Made by a program: the position numbers and the translations under genes. The notes under the pieces were generated by a model. It saw only the letters and a list, made by a program, of their open reading frames with translations, was not told the origin of the DNA and made no database searches. Shown piece after piece: positions 32,845 to 43,649 of a stretch of DNA of 64,000 nt. Numbering within the stretch: position 1 is the stretch's first letter; each line of letters starts with the position of its first letter. This DNA is from Bryoerythrophyllum caledonicum (Eukaryota > Streptophyta > Bryopsida > Pottiales > Pottiaceae). Where the stretch lies: the NCBI GenBank assembly GCA_963971425.1, contig OZ020514.1, positions 11,413,218 to 11,477,217 of the forward strand. The letters run 5' to 3'.

Positions 32845-34942
32845 GTCATGACGACGCCTTCCTACTTTTTCATCCGAATGACCGCGAGGTCTTGTTTGAG
32901 GTGGAAGAGCTAGCAGAGACTTATAATTTCCGACTTCAGCACGATTGGTGGGCAATGAATGAACTTCCTTTAGCTTTGCCACGTAATTCCTCATCCACGG
33001 TATGTTCAATCTTATCAATTTATTTATTTTGCATATCAAAGTAACTTTATATATCATAATTCCTTCTTACATTCTTTTTGTAGTGTACTCGGTTCTAGGC
33101 TCACTTATTTGTACGAGATGATCCAATCAAGTCTCAATTCTACTTCCGCTCGAGCATTGATGAACACGACACTTCCTACAATGTGGTAACGTCTGACACT
33201 CAGCTTATGCATGAGAGTGTGCCATGGCGAGGGCCTCGAGGAAAGGTTCTGATTTGATGAGGTTCTTCATCGAGGCAGGGTCGGAGGTCGGAGAGATTAT
33301 ATTAGATTGGAATGCTTCCACTGGTAAAAATTATTTGACTCTAAATCTTCTATTTGATTTTTTTAATGTGTTTTAACATTTCTTTATACAATCAAGCCGG
33401 TTTTAACCTCTAAGGGACCAAACGTCCCCCCGAGGTCATTTTGGATTTTGGGCTTGTACCTACAATTCGAAAAAAAATCCTTTTTAATTGATTTGTTTTT
33501 TCAAGATAGGATCTGATAAGAGCTTCGTGGACATTTTTTTATGTATTTTTTGGATTTGTGGTTTGAAAGTTAGTACCACTTAAAGCCAAAAGTGGGGACT
33601 CCAGGCACCTCCAAAATTTTTGACAAAAGTTTCTATTGACATTGAGATTTTTCACACATATAAAGAGTATTTCCTTTTTTTGGAAATTTTCAAAAAAAAT
33701 CTTGTCTTCAGTGTAAAAAGGCATTTTATTCCAAGTCAAACATTTTCACACATTTTCGGGCAACGGGGGAAAAAAAATTCATCTTTTCTACATAAAACCT
33801 AGAGATCTTCATATTTTTCACTTTTTATTTTTTCAACAACAATATGTGGTGAAAACCTTCTTATTGATCGTTTGGATTATCATTTGAATACATACGTAGT
33901 TCACAAAAAAATAAAACGTGAAATGACAATTTTTGAACCTCCACTCGTTGCACACTTGTTTTGAATATGCTACCCTCCTTTTTTACCTCTAAAAATTGGT
34001 GTGTTGGAGAACAACATCATGCTTAAGACAATGGTAAAAGATTTAGACCTTGTACAATGCAAAAATTTGATACAAAGTGAAGTCAAAGTCTGCTGATCTA
34101 CTCGACGTAGGGAAGATAATGAACCATTGTTTTGACTTTATACACTAAAATCTATCAATCCGTGCGGTGGATTGCAACCAAAATTGTATGGCATGTTTAC
34201 AAAGAAGTCTTTTTTGAGATCTTATGGTTGAAAATCCGAAATTCACTTTAAAATGTGATTTTCATGTCTCTTTTTGGCAGTGGCAGTTTTGGACTGGTTT
34301 TAGAGCGAAAGTGGTCGTGGTCCTTTAGGGGTTAAATTGTCTATGCCTTTTGTAGGAGCATCTATTCGTGTTTGCCAAACGATTGGTCGCCATATTTTGG
34401 CTTTTGAAGATGACTCGGAAATCTTCAAAATTCTTTTGCAACCTCTCATTCCTACATCAATGTCGCCTCCGCTGGCTCAGAATAAGAGGATTCGAAGGCA
34501 TGCTTCTAATGAGCGTCTTGAGAAGAGACAAAATCGCAATTGCGTAGCATCTTGTGAGTAAGTTTGGACCTTGTACTATGGTTTATCCTTCGTACTATAC
34601 ACATATTACCAATTCTTCTCCAATTCCCTATTGTTTATTTTTTCTTGTAGAGTTTCAACAAGATCAACACTTTCTGCTCCAGCAAGGCCAATAATGTTTA
34701 CACCACCATCAATCATTTTTCTCCCTAGCTATGCTGAAAATGTTGCTCAAGTGATGGCAGCGTTGCCATCTCCACCATCAAGGCGGCCTCGACAAGCATT
34801 TAATAGTCGTGTTATTCAGTTTCTTGATGTACAGGCTCATGAAAGTGCTGGTAGCGAGGATAGTTCTAAATAGGCTTACAATGGCGAGGCGATAATAGAT
34901 AGTTCTTTGATTTGCATTGCATGCTAATTGAATAAACATTTG
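32845..34942 (+). pseudogene. Multi-exon gene with beta-class methyltransferase-like motif, copy 1
   Basis: Exons inferred from comparison with unit 2: about 32845-32999 (HPNDREVLFEVEELAETY), 33085-33323 (DDPIKSQFYFRSSIDEHD ... EIILDWNAST), 34356-34553 (GASIRVCQTIGRHILAFEDD) and 34653-34873 (LPSYAENVAQVMAALP). Introns have GT-AG ends, and the ACT-G/GA-GCA split codon gives 'LDWNASTGASI...GRHILAFEDD'. This resembles the AdoMet-binding motif of DNA N4/N6 methyltransferases ('LDpf.GsGt...a...gR..ig.E.d'). The DPPY-type catalytic motif was not seen. A TAG at about 33100 (TGG in unit 2), an exon-2 frame change and a TAG at 34871 mark it as a pseudogene. Confidence 0.45.
33407..34331. mobile_element. 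PiggyBac-like element in an intron (925 bp)
   Basis: Flanked by TTAA on both sides (33403-33406, 34332-34335). Inverted ends CCTCTAAGGGACCA and CCCCTAAAGGACCA. The homologous intron of unit 2 is only about 100 bp and has a single TTAA ('ccggttttaaattgtc', about 42200). No transposase ORF. Internally it carries an inverted copy of the dispersed 110-bp module. Confidence 0.88.
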
Positions 34943-35510
34943 TTTTGGTTTAAATTGGCCTTCAATTGACATTGATTTGCCAATTGATAGCTTTATCTTA
35001 GATTTCATATATACTTATGGCATTGTACCGTGTCCTTTAGGACTATTTCATTATATATTGATCTTCTTTTCTTCTCTTCATGAAATGTTATAATGGTTTT
35101 CTGATACCAATTTCATACTAACAACTAATTCATACATTTATCTTCTATCTTACTAATTTACTCCCGCACTATCATGTTATCAAATAAGAAATATATTTAA
35201 CCATATTTTTGGTCTTCATCTTATCAAATTTATTTTCAATTGTGAGTTTTTCTTTTCTTTAGTACCTGTAATATTTGAGCCCCAAATCCATATAGTATTC
35301 AAAATTATGGTAAAAAAACCCTACAATTTGACAAAATTTACAATTCAAAAATTTTATGCATTTCGAAGTATAATCATTAAAATACATGTTCATTAAGTCT
35401 ATGTAAAATCCTTGTTCATTATGTCTATGTAAAATCCATAAAAGTTTGCTCCCTTTTTCTGCTCACCGCTCTCCGCACACCGCTCACCGCTCACATACGA
35501 GCTTTTCCCG

Positions 35511-35714
35511 GTGAAATTGCCAAAATTATGCCGAGAAGAATGCCCGGAATGTGAAGGGCTTAACATGATCTTTGATGGAAGAACAATTTTTGAATGTCAC
35601 AATTGCCAATATGTGATTGCAAAAGGTGGTAATATTGTTGTACTAGAAGAAGATGGATTTGAAGGCGAACAACATGTAGAGTTGTTTTTCAAGAACTTGA
35701 ATATTTATCAATAA
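35511..35714 (+). CDS. Zinc-ribbon-like exon, copy 2
   Basis: 67 codons, KLPKLCREECPECEG, with Cys pairs CREECPEC and CHNC, ending NLNIYQ-TAA. Differs from copy 1 by several substitutions and no indel. It lies 640 bp after the last exon of the unit 1 methyltransferase-like gene, so it could also belong to that transcription unit. Function unknown. Confidence 0.45.
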   Translation: MKLPKLCREECPECEGLNMIFDGRTIFECHNCQYVIAKGGNIVVLEEDGFEGEQHVELFFKNLNIYQ

Positions 35715-37353
35715 AATAGAAATATGATTCTAGTTTTATAGGCTTGCTATACTTGATACCCTACATATGTTATTTTTCAATATATATATAATAAAGGCTT
35801 ATGCAAAATTAGTTATTACTACTACCTATTATAACTATTCTATTTGCATTAATTGGTTTCAAATATATGTTGTATAGTAACCCCTAAATTTCCTTGACAA
35901 TTTTAGACCAAAACACTTCAGATCAATTGGTTCTAGTGCAATGAGTAAGGAAGGACATATAAAATTCTATTTTTAGTTCTAACTATAGGATCTCAATAAC
36001 GACTTTTTAAATAACATACTCACAAAAATTTCATCAACTTTGACCTCATGGATTGAAAGATTATAGTGCTTAAAGTAAAGAAAATTGATCATTTTCTTCC
36101 CTGCGTTAAGAGATTGGCAGACTTTGACTTCACTTGGTTTATATAGTTCATAATTAGTACAATTGACATATAACTTTCACACCAAAAACACTTCAAAACT
36201 AGATGCAACGTTGCAAGACTCATTGAAACAACTTTTTACTACTCTCAACCGTAGGATCTTCAATTTAACTACTACAAGGTAACACTTGTAGAATTTCATA
36301 AACTTTGACCACAAGGATTGTAAGATACATGCATTTGAAAAGTGCAGTGTGGTTTTTTTTCTTCCCTGCGCGGATAGGGCCAGTGTACTTTGACTCAAGA
36401 TATTGGCATACTTTTTCGCTACACATTGGATAAATTTTATACATCTGTGTTCTACCTTGTGTTAGGTAATTGCATGCAAAAATTCACAAGTAATGGAGGT
36501 GATTAGGATAAGAAAAAAAAACTTGCAATGATGAGGGGTATAGAAAGTAGCCATTTACTTGGGAAAGAAAATTTATTTTTTAAATAGGAAAATATTCCTC
36601 GGATCTAAAATCCAATGGGTGGATAGAACTATTATGCCTTATTCTATTGATAGAACAAATATTTTCCAAAAAAAGTGAAATCATTCATTTCAATGCGTTT
36701 TTAAGTGAAAACAATGACTTCAAACCTTAATGACTTTAGTTTCGTGTATTTGTTTCAAGAATTGTTTTTTCCCCCACGAAGCTATTACTATGCACATCTA
36801 TGATAAAAATTTCAAAAATTCATGATCTAAATTGACACCGATGTAAGCTACCCGAAATCACTAGAAGCCCATCTCGGGACTTTTTGCATTTAGGGATTAA
36901 TACTTTTGAGAAGAAATACATGTTTTACTTTAAATATTTTGATTAGAAATAGTCAAGAATTTGTTAGTCCTCAAATCTATTTCCAAGTCCCATGATCCCT
37001 GCGGATCCCGCGCACACATGGAGCTCGTTGAATTCATGGGCGACGATTTTTTCAAATGAGATCGAAGGCGGCGTTTGGCCACAGCCAGTCCTCGACATCG
37101 AGGCTGGCTGGTAAGGAGGGTTTCCTTGTGAGTTTGGAAGTGCGTGTGATGAAGTTGCTTGTTACCGGCCCTTCTTTTGGAGCGATTCATAGAGATCACT
37201 TAATGAGAAGTCAGTTTGCACTCTTAGTTGCACTTTGCTCTTGTTTCATGATTCGTACTGCTACTTGACTTGTTTGCTACTTGACTTGTTTCCAGATGTG
37301 TGCGTGCTGCAGAATCCAAAGCCTAATTCTTCGCAGCAGGAGTTGAGTGTCTG

Positions 37354-37413
37354 ATGGATGCCTCAGATATGAATGCTGCAGCGTGGATCGTGTCTTTCTC
37401 AACATCTTCTGGG
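37354..37413 (+). CDS. Kinase copy 2, exon 1
   Basis: 20 codons (MDASDMNAAAWIV...TSSG) ending before GTAAGA, phase 0. Shorter than the copy 1 and 3 exons at its 3' end, but with the donor in the same phase. Confidence 0.6.
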
Positions 37414-37903
37414 GTAAGAAATAGCCTGCCTTCTCACGCGTCTTGCTTATCTTCTGAGTGGAGTTGTAGTTGATGTTACCCCTACATTCAACTAGATTTT
37501 CCCTCTTTTTGCTACTATTTGTTCAGTCTAAACAGATCGACAGGAGAGCTCAGAGGTCTTACCTTTCAACTCGGTCAAGGGAAGAAATAGGCTTGCTGGT
37601 CTGGTCTCTACACTCAAGTTAGTGTAGGTTAAGTTGTCTTTAAGAATGCAGAGAGAGGTCAACCATGAATAGTAGGCCCTCTTTCTATTTAATATACCAC
37701 TCTTCTTCATTCTAACTTACATCAATGGAAAAGCTTTGTGATCTCATTCTTCAATCCCGTCAAGGGAAGAAGAGCTGGGTGGTGTCCAACTTGAAGTCTT
37801 TGAGATATGGTATTCAAGCTTTGGGTTACCTCTACAAGCCTAACTCTTGTGATGAATGTTTTTACTGTACCTCTACGTCTCACTCTACTTTGTGTTGTTG
37901 CAG

Positions 37904-39724
37904 ATGAGATTTCCTGATCCGATCACTGATCCGATCAAACGTGCCTTATGGATCGTAGACACGGTGATTAGTTTGAGTGATGATATCCGAAGCAACTTGC
38001 ACCAATGCAAGCGGCTTGTAGATTTCTACAAAAGAGCAAAGTCTTACTTAAATGAACTAGGATGGTTCAAAGGTTACATAGAGAGAAAACTGTATGAAGA
38101 TGCGATTGATGCTTTGGAGAAGGGACGAGATCTGATTAATGGCTATGTAGAAGCGAATTGGCTGGAGAGCATACAGAATGCTGGAGTCAATCAAGATGCC
38201 TTTGCCAGAACTCATGTGAAGTTGGAGGACTCCTTTCGGGCCATTTGCAAACACGTTGAAGGGCGTGCTCGACTGTTTTATTCTCCCTCTGATGAGCATG
38301 TGTATCTCCTTCTCGAGTTCGACACCTTGGCTCCACTCTATTTTCTCGATGACGAGTACCGAGCGACTCTATTTGAACGAGATGCTCAAATGGACAAGAA
38401 GCACATGTTGGAAACCATAACGGGATTAGGTGACCAATGGAGAGAGAGGATAGAGTCCATGACAATCACGACCAAGGAACTGAGAGCGACTCTCAACAGA
38501 GAACAAGGGGTGGTGGCAGAGGCACTATTCAAAAATAAGAATGCAAGGGTAAGGTTAGTTCAGAACCAGATCTTGGGAAGGATTGAAGCGGAGTCGTCAA
38601 TAGCACGGGAAGCGGACGCAGCGAGAAGAGCTAACGAACAGTTACGGACACTTCGCAACGACCGATCTGCGCCGTCATCTTCCAGAGGAACAGAACTGCC
38701 ACAGGATTTCAAGATTCAGTCTTCGGAAATACAGATTGGAGACAGAATCGGATCAGGAGGCTTTGCAACAGTTCACAAGTGCCAGTGGCAGAATCATGAC
38801 TATGCACTGAAGATGTTCGAGGCTACTGATGTGGAGGGGTTAAGAGCCGAGGTGCAGAACCTTGTCTTACTTCCTCGGCATCCCAATGTCGTGCTACTGG
38901 TGGGATTTAGCATCCGGAAGACTAATGGAAGCCCCATGCTTCTCATGGAGCTCCTGGATGGCGACTTGCAGACTCTGGCATACGAAGGAAAGAAGCACCA
39001 TCTTACAAAAAATTTCTCCCTGTTATGGTTTGGAACAGACACTAGTCTCTCAACCCCCATCAAAATCTCAACCCCCATCAAAATCTCAACCCCCATCAAA
39101 ATCGACTTTATCCATCAGATAGCCAAAGGAATGCTGTTCCTACACAACAGGAAAGTGTTCCATGGAGATCTCAAGGCCAAGAATGTGTTGGTCAAACAGC
39201 GTCCTGGCGATAGTATACAGCTCAAAATCACTGATTTTGGCCTCTCAGAGAGATTGATGTTCAAAAGGAACAAGGACAACTCAGATGAAGAATTGAATTG
39301 TTCTCATCATTCTGATGAATCTTTGTTAGGTGTTCGCCACATCATGAAGGAAGGGAAAGTCCAGCGGGTGGTGGTTGGCAATGTCGGAACCGTCAGGTGG
39401 ATGGCTCCGGAGGTTTATGGCGGGTCAGGCTCTACCGATCTGAAGCCGTATTCGATGAAAGCCGATGTCTACAGCTTCGCAATGACCTGCGTTGAGATCT
39501 TGACAGGACATCATCCTTTCCCTCTCATCGAATCTGCAAGAGCTGTTAAGGAGCATGTCCGAAGGGGCCACAGACCGAACCTCTCGACATTGAAGAATGT
39601 TTTTCCAGAGGCACTTCTGGACCTTGTCCAGGGATGTTGGAATGCCGATCCCTCAAGAAGACCAGATTTCTCAGAAATCTACTCTAGAATGCAGGAGCTT
39701 AAGAAGGCATATCCGATCAAGTAG
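37904..39724 (+). CDS. TKL-type protein kinase with MLKL-like N-terminus, copy 2
   Basis: One large exon after a TTGTTGCAG acceptor. Residues 1-200: helical region (IVDTVISLSDDIRSNLHQCK) resembling MLKL/MCAfunc four-helix bundles, then a coiled coil. Kinase: GSGGFATV loop, YALKMF (Lys), HGDLKAKN catalytic loop, ITDFGLSE, RWMAPEVYGG, DVYSFAMTCVEIL. It is an HGD (non-RD) kinase with catalytic Asp present, predicted to phosphorylate Ser/Thr. The DFG-APE segment is about 57 residues, longer than usual. After the hinge there are three tandem TPIKIS units (39051-39106). Ends MQELKKAYPIK. A role in immunity or cell death is an inference from the fold and non-RD type. Confidence 0.85.
   Translation: MRFPDPITDPIKRALWIVDTVISLSDDIRSNLHQCKRLVDFYKRAKSYLNELGWFKGYIERKLYEDAIDALEKGRDLINGYVEANWLESIQNAGVNQDAFARTHVKLEDSFRAICKHVEGRARLFYSPSDEHVYLLLEFDTLAPLYFLDDEYRATLFERDAQMDKKHMLETITGLGDQWRERIESMTITTKELRATLNREQGVVAEALFKNKNARVRLVQNQILGRIEAESSIAREADAARRANEQLRTLRNDRSAPSSSRGTELPQDFKIQSSEIQIGDRIGSGGFATVHKCQWQNHDYALKMFEATDVEGLRAEVQNLVLLPRHPNVVLLVGFSIRKTNGSPMLLMELLDGDLQTLAYEGKKHHLTKNFSLLWFGTDTSLSTPIKISTPIKISTPIKIDFIHQIAKGMLFLHNRKVFHGDLKAKNVLVKQRPGDSIQLKITDFGLSERLMFKRNKDNSDEELNCSHHSDESLLGVRHIMKEGKVQRVVVGNVGTVRWMAPEVYGGSGSTDLKPYSMKADVYSFAMTCVEILTGHHPFPLIESARAVKEHVRRGHRPNLSTLKNVFPEALLDLVQGCWNADPSRRPDFSEIYSRMQELKKAYPIK
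39051..39106. repeat. 18-bp tandem repeats in kinase copy 2
   Basis: Three copies of 'acccccatcaaaatctca', encoding TPIKIS, at the same hinge-to-helix-E loop that is expanded differently in copy 1. Copy 3 has this once. Confidence 0.9.
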
Positions 39725-40222
39725 AGAATACAGGCACTAATTTAGACTAGAAGATTAGGTTGCTAATTTCAAAGCTGCCTCTGAAAAGCTCTATCGGGGG
39801 CTTCCAAGAGGAGTCAAATTGTACAGAGCTGCCTCTCAGAGGTTCTGTTGAAAGCAATCAAGACAAGTCAAATTGAAGAATTTTTCCGCTCAATTTCAAG
39901 AAGCCACACGATTTCTACTCGCTGAAATGAAATGTTGACAAACATCGAGTACAGAGCTTGCTTAGAGAAGTCCTCACACTGCGAGGCTGAAACATGAAGC
40001 GCAGAGTGCACAATTGCACATTCAAATTGGAGTGAAGCTCTGCAAACGAAGACAGAAGTCTCACCTCTGGAAGACGAGTGCCTCCGCCATCTCACAAGAA
40101 GGTGAACGAGTCTCTGTCCATAGCATCTCTCTTCTCCCAAAGTCCTGTCACAAATGTGGACTCCTTGACCTAAACTACTGACGACATTCCTGTGACCGCC
40201 GTAACGAGCCTTTAATACCAGA

Positions 40223-40310
40223 GGATATCACCCGAGTATCACCCGAGTATCACCCGAGTATCACCCGAGTATCACCCGAGTATCACCCAAGTATCACTGA
40301 AGTATCATCC
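40223..40310. repeat. 11-bp tandem repeats 3' of kinase copy 2
   Basis: 'tatcacccgag' in at least five perfect units followed by decayed ones (tatcacccaag, tatcactgaag). The unit 3 counterpart at about 48415-48470 has only diverged units. Likely in the 3' flank, not coding. Confidence 0.85.
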
Positions 40311-41639
40311 GAAGGTATCACGCTACTGTTGAGGTAGTATCACTCGAGTATTACCAGAGTATTATTATCACTTCCGTGTCTGGAGAAAAGTCCGGTCGGA
40401 GCGGATGCAATGTGCATAGACTGCAACAATCTAAGGTAAACCCCCCCATAACCGACAAGTTAAGTAATGTGCATGTATGGATGTGTGGAGAGTGAAAAAA
40501 AAAACGAATCTGTTATATATATTTTTTTCAGTGATAGCCAATAGAATTGCAATTTCAACCCAAGTGATTTCATAATTTTTCCCATGAAAATTGAATTAGT
40601 TATGAATTTTCAAAGTGTGCTGTCATGGTCAATGGGTGGCCACCGACAAGTACCCCCCATCAACAACCAAAAGCAAGGGGCCCTAACTAATAGAAGACCT
40701 CCATTTGGAGGTGAATGGATGGTAATGGGTGGTAATGGGATGGAGGTGGGTTGGATATATCCGAATTTTATAAGCAACCGGACTTTTCTCGAGACATTGG
40801 AGTGATAATATCTGGTTGGTTATGTGGGGGCTTACCTTGTATGGTCCGTGTAGTTGATTTTATGGTCCTTCGACTAATACATAAAGAGTTGAAACTAAGC
40901 TACAAAAATTGTATAGGTGGCTATATCCCGTATGGTCTCGCCACTTTGCAGACTCCACACATAGCATTCAACCACTGAATAGGAAGGACAAAGGTTATTT
41001 CTCATAGTAAAGGGTCACTTTAACATTTTGGTACCCTTTTGTTTTTACCCTAGTAGGTCATTATTGCGGAATATCAATAAGATCCAACCATTGTGTCCAA
41101 TAGTGTGTAAAAAACTTGGCTAGATAAGGTTATTTTTTGTTATCATGAAGTGCTTGGACATCATGTATTTCATAACCAACGGTTGCTTCAAAGCAGTCCA
41201 CAACCATCCTGAGTTATTAATTGAATCAATTCCACCATGTGCTCCCTACTATCAACCAAATCAAAAGGACATAAATTACAACACTACTTTCAAGTTCTTC
41301 CATACTAATTTAGCCAAGCTCTTTTATATCTAGTAGCTATTAGACATTAAAAAATAGTAGTATTACAAATTATAAGATTGGTATTTTATTGAAACTTGTG
41401 GTAACTTTACAAAAATAGTCAACTCCCTTTACAAGAGCATCTACTACAACAACCAATTTCATTACATCAACCGGTCTCTCTTCTTACACTACACATTCTC
41501 TAACCAAATTCAGTAAAACAACTGCTATTTATAGTAGTAAAACACAAAGATGGTTGTTGTGAAAAAGTTGAATATAAGTCAATGATCACTGGTCCATGAT
41601 TGGGGTACACTAAAATTTATTTTAGTGTGACCACACTAG

Positions 41640-42794
41640 TCATGACAACGCCGCTCTCCTACTTTTTCATCCGAATGACCGCGAGGTCTTGTTTGAGGTG
41701 GAAGAGCTAGCAGAGACTTATAATTTCCGACTTCAGCACGATTGGTGGGCAATGAATGAACTTCCTTTAGCTTTGCCACGTAATTCCTCATCCACTGTAT
41801 GTTTAATCCTATCAATTTATTTATTTTGTATATCAAAGTAACATTATATGTCATAATTCCTTCTAACATTATTTTTGTAGTGTACTCTGTTCTGGGCTCA
41901 ATTATTTATACGAGATGATCCAATCAAGTCTCAATTCTACTTCCGCTCGAGTATTGATGAACACGACACTTTCTACAATGTGGTAACGTCTGACACTCAA
42001 CTTATGCATGAGAGTGTGCCATGGCCAGGGCCTCGAGGAAAGGTTCTCATTTCATGAGGTTCTTCATCGAGGCAACTTTGGAGGTCGGAGATATTATATT
42101 AGATTGGAATGCTTCCACTAGTAAAAATTATTTGACTCTAAATCTTCTATTTGATTTTTTTAATGTGTTTTAATATTTCTTTATACAATCAAGCCGGTTT
42201 TAAATTGTCTATGCCTTTTTCAGGAGCATCTATTCGTGTTTGCCAAGCGATTGGTCGCCATATTTTGGCTTTTGAAGATGACTCGGAAATCTTCAAAATT
42301 CTTTAGCAACCTCTGATTCCTACATCAATGCCGCCTCCGTTGGCTCAGAATAAAAGGATTCAAAGGCATGCTTCTAATGAGCGTCATGAGAAGAGACAAA
42401 AATGCAATCGCGTAGCATCTTGTGAGTAAATTTGGACCTTGTACTATGGTTTATCCTTCATACTATACACATATTACCAATTCTTCTCCAATTCCCTATT
42501 GTTTTTTTTTCTTGTAGAGTTTCAACAAGATCAACACTTTCTGCTCCAACAAGGCCTGTAATGTCTACACCACCATCAATCATTTTTCTCCCTAGCTATG
42601 CTGAAAATGCTGCTCAAGTGATGGCAGCGTTGCCATCTCCACCATCAAGGCGGCCTAGGCAGGCATTTGATAGTCGTGTTATTCAGTTTCTTGATGTAGA
42701 GGCTCATAAAAGTGCTAGTAGTGAGGATAGTTCTAAAGAGGCTTACAATGGCGAGGCCATTATAGATAGTTCTTTGATTTGCATTGCATGCTAA
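41640..42794 (+). pseudogene. Multi-exon gene with beta-class methyltransferase-like motif, copy 2
   Basis: Exons: about 41640-41796, 41881-42120, 42224-about 42423, then from about 42523 to TAA 42792-42794. Exon 2 reads through TLFWAQLFIRDDPIKSQ (Trp intact where copy 1 has a stop). The exon 2 frame changes between GPRGK and HFMRFFIEA in both copies, which is either an old frameshift or an unrecognised splice. Exon 3 carries TAG at about 42304 (TTG in copy 1). The C-terminus (IIDSSLICIAC) is intact here. Neither copy is fully open. Confidence 0.45.
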
Positions 42795-43418
42795 TCGAAC
42801 AAGCATTTGTTTTGGTTTAAATTGGCCTTCAATTGACATTGATTTGCCAATTGATAGCTTTATCTTAGATTTCATATATGCTTATCGCATTGTACCGTGT
42901 CCTTTAAGACTATTTAATTATATATTGATCTTCTTTTCTTCTCTTCATGAAATGTTATAATGGTTTTCTGATACCAATTTCACACTAACAACTAATTCAT
43001 ACATTTATCTTCTATCTTACTAATTTACTCTCGCACTATCATGTTATCAAATAAAAAATATATTTAACCATATTTTCGGTCTTCATCTTATCAATCTTTA
43101 TTTATTTTCAATTGTGAGTTTTTCTTTTCTTTAGTAGCTCTAATATTTGAGCCCCAAATCCATATAGTATTCAAAATTATGGTAAAAAAACCCTACAATT
43201 CGACAAAATTTACAGTTCAAAAATTTTATGCATTTCGAAGTATAATCATTAAAGTCTATGTAAAATCCATGTTCATTAAGTCTCTGTAAAATCCATGATC
43301 ATTAAGTCTATGTAAAATCCTTGTTCATTAAGTCTATGTAAAATCCATAAAAGTTTGTTCCCTTTTTTGCTCACCGCTCTCCGCGCACCGCTCACCGCTC
43401 ACATATGAGCTTTTCGAG

Positions 43419-43649
43419 GTGAAATTGCCAAAATTATGCCGAGAAGAATGCCCACAATGTGAAGGCCTTAACATTATCTTTGATGGAAGATCAATTTTTG
43501 GATGTCGCAATTGCCAATATGTGATTGCAAAAGGTGGTTATACTGTTGTATTAGAAGAAGATGGATTTGAAGGCAAACAACATGTAGGGTTGTTTTTCAA
43601 GAACTTGAATATTTATCAATCAAATAGAAATATGATTGTAGTTTTATAG
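43419..43649 (+). CDS. Zinc-ribbon-like exon, copy 3
   Basis: As copies 1 and 2, but TAA after NIYQ has become TCA, extending the frame by ten residues (SNRNMIVVL). Cys pairs CREECPQC and CRNC are kept. The conserved Cys framework in three copies argues for past selection. Confidence 0.4.
   Translation: MKLPKLCREECPQCEGLNIIFDGRSIFGCRNCQYVIAKGGYTVVLEEDGFEGKQHVGLFFKNLNIYQSNRNMIVVL

Larger units (their letters stand above)
2195..35509 (+). repeat. Tandem array unit 1 (split by the 3166-27773 insertion)
   Basis: Unit 1 runs from the zinc-ribbon exon at 2197, is interrupted by the nested LINE/gypsy insertion, resumes at 27774, and ends before the next zinc-ribbon exon at 35511. Without the insertion it is about 8.7 kb. 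Order: zinc-ribbon exon, non-coding repeats, kinase exon 1, kinase exon 2, a conserved non-coding block, methyltransferase-like gene. Unit 1 carries the most lesions: a 200-N gap with extra sequence, two MULE MITEs, a Tc1/mariner MITE, a piggyBac-like insertion and a truncated kinase. Its left border, unlike those of units 2 and 3, joins unrelated sequence. Confidence 0.85.
35510..43417 (+). repeat. Tandem array unit 2
   Basis: About 7.9 kb. Same order as unit 1: zinc-ribbon exon (35511), 110-bp modules, kinase exons 37354 and 37904-39724, conserved block, methyltransferase-like gene. It carries none of the large insertions seen in unit 1 and serves as the empty-site reference. Confidence 0.9.
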
